From: Cryptomeria japonica
Lineage: Eukaryota; Streptophyta; Pinopsida; Cupressales; Cupressaceae
Assembly: GCF_030272615.1 (NCBI RefSeq)
Contig: NC_081411.1
Coordinates: 154,406,971-154,470,970, forward strand
Direction of reading: 5' to 3'
DNA: 64,000 nt
Shown one piece after another: positions 59,913 through 64,000 of this stretch. The number at the start of each line of letters is the position of its first letter. Position 1 is the stretch's first letter. Under the pieces are notes generated by a model. That model saw only the letters and a program-made list of their open reading frames with translations, was not told where the DNA came from and made no database searches. The position numbers and the translations under genes were made by a program.

Positions 59913-60154
59913 CCGAGTTTGGTGAAAGCATCAATTCGATGACTCTATAGAATATATTTTAGGAGTTGATGATAGTTTACACACTCTAGGAGGTTTTCTA
60001 AAGGTGTGCAGGAAACAGTAAATAGGGAACACGAATTGAAGACAAATGCTCTGACTGAGACTCAGTTGATACACAACAGCAGGAAATAACTTCTTACAGA
60101 AAGCAGCTATGTTTTAGTTCTTTACTTTTTGGCATTGTTGTCAAAGGGGGAGAA

Positions 60155-60215
60155 GACCAATATAAGGGAGAAGACCTATCAGACCAATATAAGGGAGAAG
60201 ACCTATCAGACCTAT
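60155..60215 (+). repeat. 27-bp tandem repeat in copia 3' untranslated region
   Basis: AGACCAATATAAGGGAGAAG occurs twice in tandem, and a third partial unit follows. Each is purine-rich. It lies between the pol stop and the 3' LTR. Confidence 0.85.
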
Positions 60216-60368
60216 CAGGGGAGAAGACTAAGAGAAAACTGAGTAGACTACAGATTGGGAAGAAGACTGAATGCAGAGAAGTCTAATGTATGGGGGAGAG
60301 GATTTCAGTATTTCTGAATCTGAGCAATCCGAGTCTTTTAAGGTCAAATCAATTGGTTTTGCCATCAA

Positions 60369-60384
60369 TGCCAAAGGGGGATAT
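60369..60384 (+). other. Polypurine tract of copia element
   Basis: TGCCAAAGGGGGATAT directly before the 3' LTR. A second copy of TCAAAGGGGGAGAAG lies at about 60141-60155, further upstream. Confidence 0.85.
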
Positions 60385-61987
60385 TGTTGGCATTCCAATT
60401 ACAATGAGAGATTGTTGGCATTTCAATAAGGATATTGAGAAGGTTGTTGATGACTATGGATATAACTGATTAAGGATGATTACTGTCTTAATATTATTAT
60501 TTTGTCATTGATGTCAAGAAATTGATTTTCTAATTCAGTATGATGTTTCCATATCTTAAGAAGTATGATTTGATAAGTATAAAGATGTCGGTAAAAGACA
60601 CAGAAAAAATATGATGAATAAGGGGATAAGTTATTCAATGGGCAACTATTACCAAGTTAGACTATGATGAGATCATGATGTTTAGATTGTTTTGATATCC
60701 TACATATGCTATTATTTGAAAGGTTATTACTATACTATGCTACCAAGCAAAGAACCTAGTCGGTAAACCCTAAGGTTATCACTATCAGTTAATGAAGGCA
60801 GAATGTCTACCGAGTGAAGTTTAGTATTTACCGAGTTACAACCGAGCTATAACAGAATGCATTAAATGTTTACATGTGATATTTAATGAAGGAAGCTGAT
60901 GAGATGGAGTGAATTAAATGATTGGTAAGCCGTGTATGAAGATTGTTAAAGAATATATGGTAAAGAAAGATCGACAGGAAGATCTACAACTCAGATTGAA
61001 CTGCAATACCCTAACACAAGTTCCAAGGTGAATATGCAAGTTCCAAGGCAGGGTAAAACATTTTCAGATCGAAGGATACATTGAAGCTGGACAAGATTGA
61101 AGATCTGATGGCTATGATTGATCATGGGAAATGTGATCAAGGAGATTAAGCAGTTGGAAGATTGTTTATAAATAGGAAACTATACATTGAACCTGGACAA
61201 GATTGAAGATCTGATGGCTATGATTGATCATGGGAAATGTGATCAAGGAGATCAAGCGGTTGGAAGATTGTTAATAAATAGGAAACTATTGATAAACAAT
61301 GTATGCGAGCAAGTGTATGCACAAGGATGCTACATAGTGATTACCGAGCACAGAAGCTTGAAGACCTATTTTGATAACAGAGTATAGAGCCCAGTAGAGG
61401 GACAAGATAAGTCCTATGAATTGATTGTATTGAGCAAATGAGAATCTTCTTCAACATTTTCAGATGTGAAGTTGCAGACATATTTTTATTACTGTTATTT
61501 TGAGAAGTAGCAGAAAATCTCTTAACTGAGTGGACTTAACAGTATTATTTGTAAAATCCTCTAGCAAGGTGACATTCTTATTGAGTGTTTGAAATCCTTT
61601 GACAAGGTCACTTCTAACAAAGTGAAGATCCTAACAGATCCGAGGGAAATCCCTTAACCGGGTCACATCTAGCAATGTGTTTGTAATCTTTAACAATATT
61701 TTCTTTTAACCGAGCATACTCTAGAAGAGTATATTTCTTAGTGGGTCCGAAATCCCACAGTGGTTTTTCCCTATTTGGGTTTCCATGTTAAATCTGGTGT
61801 TATGAGGTTTATATTGTTCATATGCTTTTGAGCTTGCATGTTTGACAGTTTTGGTTATATGACTGATATATATGTTACTGAGGTTGAATTTGATGTTATT
61901 ATGGATGATTAAGTTTGTATGATTCACCCCCCCCTCTCATCTTGTTTGCTATTGGATCTGTACTTACATTAAGTATCAGAAGTATCA
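60385..61987 (+). repeat. 3' LTR of copia element
   Basis: 1603 bp. It holds a tandem duplication of about 107 bp at about 61078-61290 (two copies of GACAAGATTGAAGATCTGAT...GGAAACTA) and a small duplication of AAGTTCCAAGG near 61020-61050. Neither is in the 5' LTR. Confidence 0.92.
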
Positions 61988-61992
61988 GATGT

Positions 61993-63678
61993 ATGGCATA
62001 TACTACGTATTCTGATTCATGGTGAGAGAGTTGTGTATACCATGACAATGGCATTGCTGGATTGTGTGCCCTTTTCGAGTGTGAGATACAGAATTTGCAT
62101 ATCAGTGGTTGGTATGATATCCCTTGGGCTCGATTAGATTATGATGATTTGACTATTGTACTTTGCAGTGTTGTCAGTGGTTTGTTGATACCTGATAGAC
62201 GAGGTCATGGATTTCCAATTGGATGGGGTAGAGTGCTCCATGATATGATTATGCATCAACGATTATATGCTTGGGGTCCTTGCCTTCTATCCATGTTGTA
62301 TTACCAGATGCATGACATTGTATATGTTGGATATTGGTCTATTAGTTGTGGGGTGACATTTCTCCAGACTTGGGCATGGGAGCACATTTCTAGTTTGAGA
62401 CCTATTATTCATGTTGATTTGCAGCCTAGTGAGCCTTATGCTTAGAGGTACACATAGGGTATTAGACATAGGGGTTCAGGTAACACCTTGTATTGGAGGC
62501 ATTAGTTTGATATTCTTCAGCATTTTATTTGGAGACCATACTTAGATTGCCCTGGTTGGGCGGATGATGTAGTGCACTTGCCTTTCTGCCGACAATAGAG
62601 ATATCTGATTGGTAGGACATTCGAGATGTAGTGGATTATTGAGATGTCTCTTCCAGGACAGGTACTAAGATAGTTCAGGGAGGTACAGGTTACATTGGTG
62701 GTTACTGCTTATTTTGCTCGTGTATCTCGGGAGGTATTTGATTGGGGGGTATGTATAGAACCACATGTTGCTTCTACTGAGTTTGATGCTCTTCAACCAT
62801 TTCTTTGGGATTGGGGTAGAGGTGCAACAGATCCAAGGACTATGCCGAAGTATGATGCATGGTGGGCCATACATAGGCCTATTCCACTTACTGATCCTGT
62901 TGTTCTGATTACAACACAACATATTTGACATCCTAGACAACACCCGAGGATAGACAAGGAGGAGAGAGTCGAAGGAGGAGAGGAGGGTGGATTAGCTAAG
63001 GGGGGAGATGCAGGAGGTGGAGGAGTTGATGAGGGAAAGGAGGAGGGAGGAGATGAGGAAATAGACATTGGTGGAGACACCTAGTCTACTAGCAGCGAAG
63101 ATGATGATGATTCTTCAGGGTCATCGAGCAGTGAGGATGGTGATGATGATGATGATACTGATATGCCAGAGTTGGAGGACGTGCCTATTGTAGAGGGTGG
63201 AGGAGGATAGGTGGGTGACAGGGATGATGATGATCTGCAGATTCTCAGAGCGCAGATTCAAAGTCTAGAGGACGAGGTCGCCAGACGAGATGTCAAGCGA
63301 GAGGCCTACCATATAGACTACGATGCACTAGAGACCGAGAGGGACCGTCTCTAGAGGGAGAGAGATGAGGTAGTCAGACGGTCATAGATGATTCAGGTTG
63401 CCTATGATCAACACTTTGCTCCAGGTACTGATGCACAGAGTCAGTCTGACAGACTTTATTATGCTGCACAGGAGAATTTTTATTATCGACATATTTATTA
63501 TGACACTGTACCTGAGGGACAAAGAGCTCCTAGTTTTAGTGCTGTTAGAGGTCATTCCGGTTCTCGTAGGACTTCCACGTGGAGGATGAGAAGTGGTGGT
63601 GTTATGAGACCACCTCGACATCCTAGGGCAAGATCTAGTAGGCAGGACCCACCTATTGACAGAGGCAGTGTCAGTTGA
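61993..63678 (+). pseudogene. Y PMD gene, segment after copia insertion
   Basis: Removing 54161-61992 leaves one GATGT and restores the expected PMD reading directly (LDDVW then HILRILIHGE). A 1-base loss near 62039 shifts the frame. From 62041 one frame runs to 63678 with stops at 62443 and several more between 62450 and 63390. It covers the rest of the PMD core (WGRVLHDMIMHQRLYAWGPC, VTFLQTWAWEHISSLRPI), further segments to 62928 (FLWDWGRGATD), an acidic tract (63080-63180), a coiled coil (LQILRAQIQSLEDEVARRD), a tyrosine-rich segment and a basic Arg-rich end at 63678. It is nearly the full length of a PMD protein with a chromatin-protein-like tail. Confidence 0.82.
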
Positions 63679-64000
63679 GACATTTTGATCATGTTATCTG
63701 AGCCTTCAGGCTTGTTTATTGCATTCACACACATTATCATTTTTGAGTTATATATATGATATGCAATTTTTTGGTGGTGATCTATTATGCTTTATTTTCC
63801 TTGTATGCTTATATGATGCTATGAGTTATATGATGTATATCTATTTGATTCTATATAATTCATGAATGCAATGGTTACTACATGATTTATCAATGATGCT
63901 TAATGAATGCAATGAGTACTAAATGTATGCATTTTTGACTGATATTTATGAATGCATTTTTGAAACTATATGGATGCATTTTTGTTTTTTGTATGATAAT
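63679..64000. other. Non-coding AT-rich flank beyond Y's PMD gene
   Basis: TATATGATG/ATGAATGCA-rich sequence without a gene. It resembles 48540-49000 of element X. By analogy with X and the inner element, Y's integrase should follow on the minus strand to the right of the window. Confidence 0.5.

Larger units (their letters stand above)
54161..61987 (+). mobile_element. Complete Ty1/copia element inserted in Y's PMD gene
   Basis: LTRs at 54161-55664 and 60385-61987, both starting TGTTGGCATT and ending CTATCA or GTATCA. The target duplication GATGT lies at 54156-54160 and 61988-61992. It has a primer binding site for initiator tRNA-Met, one gag-pol frame in the copia order (gag, protease, integrase, reverse transcriptase, RNase H), and a polypurine tract. 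One frameshift in gag and about seven stops in pol disable it. It is the youngest insertion at this place. Confidence 0.95.

Overview
This window looks like a gene-poor, AT-rich heterochromatic stretch of a very large plant nuclear genome, most likely a gymnosperm. Nothing in it identifies the species. The signals are retrotransposons typical of plants: Ty3/gypsy elements of the Tat type (two RNase H domains, extra open reading frames), a Ty1/copia element primed by initiator tRNA-Met, and plant mobile domain (PMD) genes. I found no tRNA, rRNA, CRISPR or intact single-copy host gene. Every protein-coding unit is broken by stops or frameshifts.

Layout. 1-2400: no recognisable gene, with an (AT)n tract. 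2400-3732: a GC-rich array of seven palindromes, telomere-like palindromes and the probable 3' LTR of a minus-strand gypsy element. 3733-7470: decayed minus-strand gag, protease and RNase H without reverse transcriptase or integrase. 9168-12890: an unrecognised minus-strand pseudogene with its own TATA box, and a degenerate GGGACTCCGGGGTTCC repeat lying between TATA box and coding region. 13474-19652: LTR pieces in opposed orientations. 19653-21517: tail of an old PMD gene holding a solo copia LTR.

21518-48497 is a nested structure. An outer gypsy element (LTRs 21518-22940 and 47020-48497, target duplication ACATG) carries a long Gln/Pro/Asp-rich reading frame in place of pol. It is split by an inner, full Tat element (LTRs 27189-28759 and 42672-44243, duplication CCTTC) with gag, protease, G-patch, reverse transcriptase, two RNase H domains and integrase on the plus strand. 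Behind integrase the inner element carries a PMD gene on the opposite strand. The outer element itself sits in an older minus-strand element (called X here), whose pol remnant lies at 49947-51951 and whose PMD tail lies at 20911-21517.

51955-64000: another minus-strand element (called Y) begins with its 3' LTR (51955-53133). Its PMD gene reads on the plus strand from a TATA box at 53411 and is interrupted by a complete but dead copia element, 54161-61987 (duplication GATGT). Closing the gap at the duplication keeps the PMD frame across the junction. Y's pol should lie beyond base 64000.

The main theme is a PMD gene carried antisense to pol between integrase and the 3' LTR, with its own TATA box and probably an intron. 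It is seen twice clearly and once as a remnant. The outer, pol-less element lacks this module but keeps the leader, the 3' non-coding block and the LTRs. That suggests a non-autonomous partner mobilised in trans. Nearly all stop codons in the inner pol can be explained by C-to-T change at CGA, CAA or CAG codons, as expected for long-methylated, silenced DNA.
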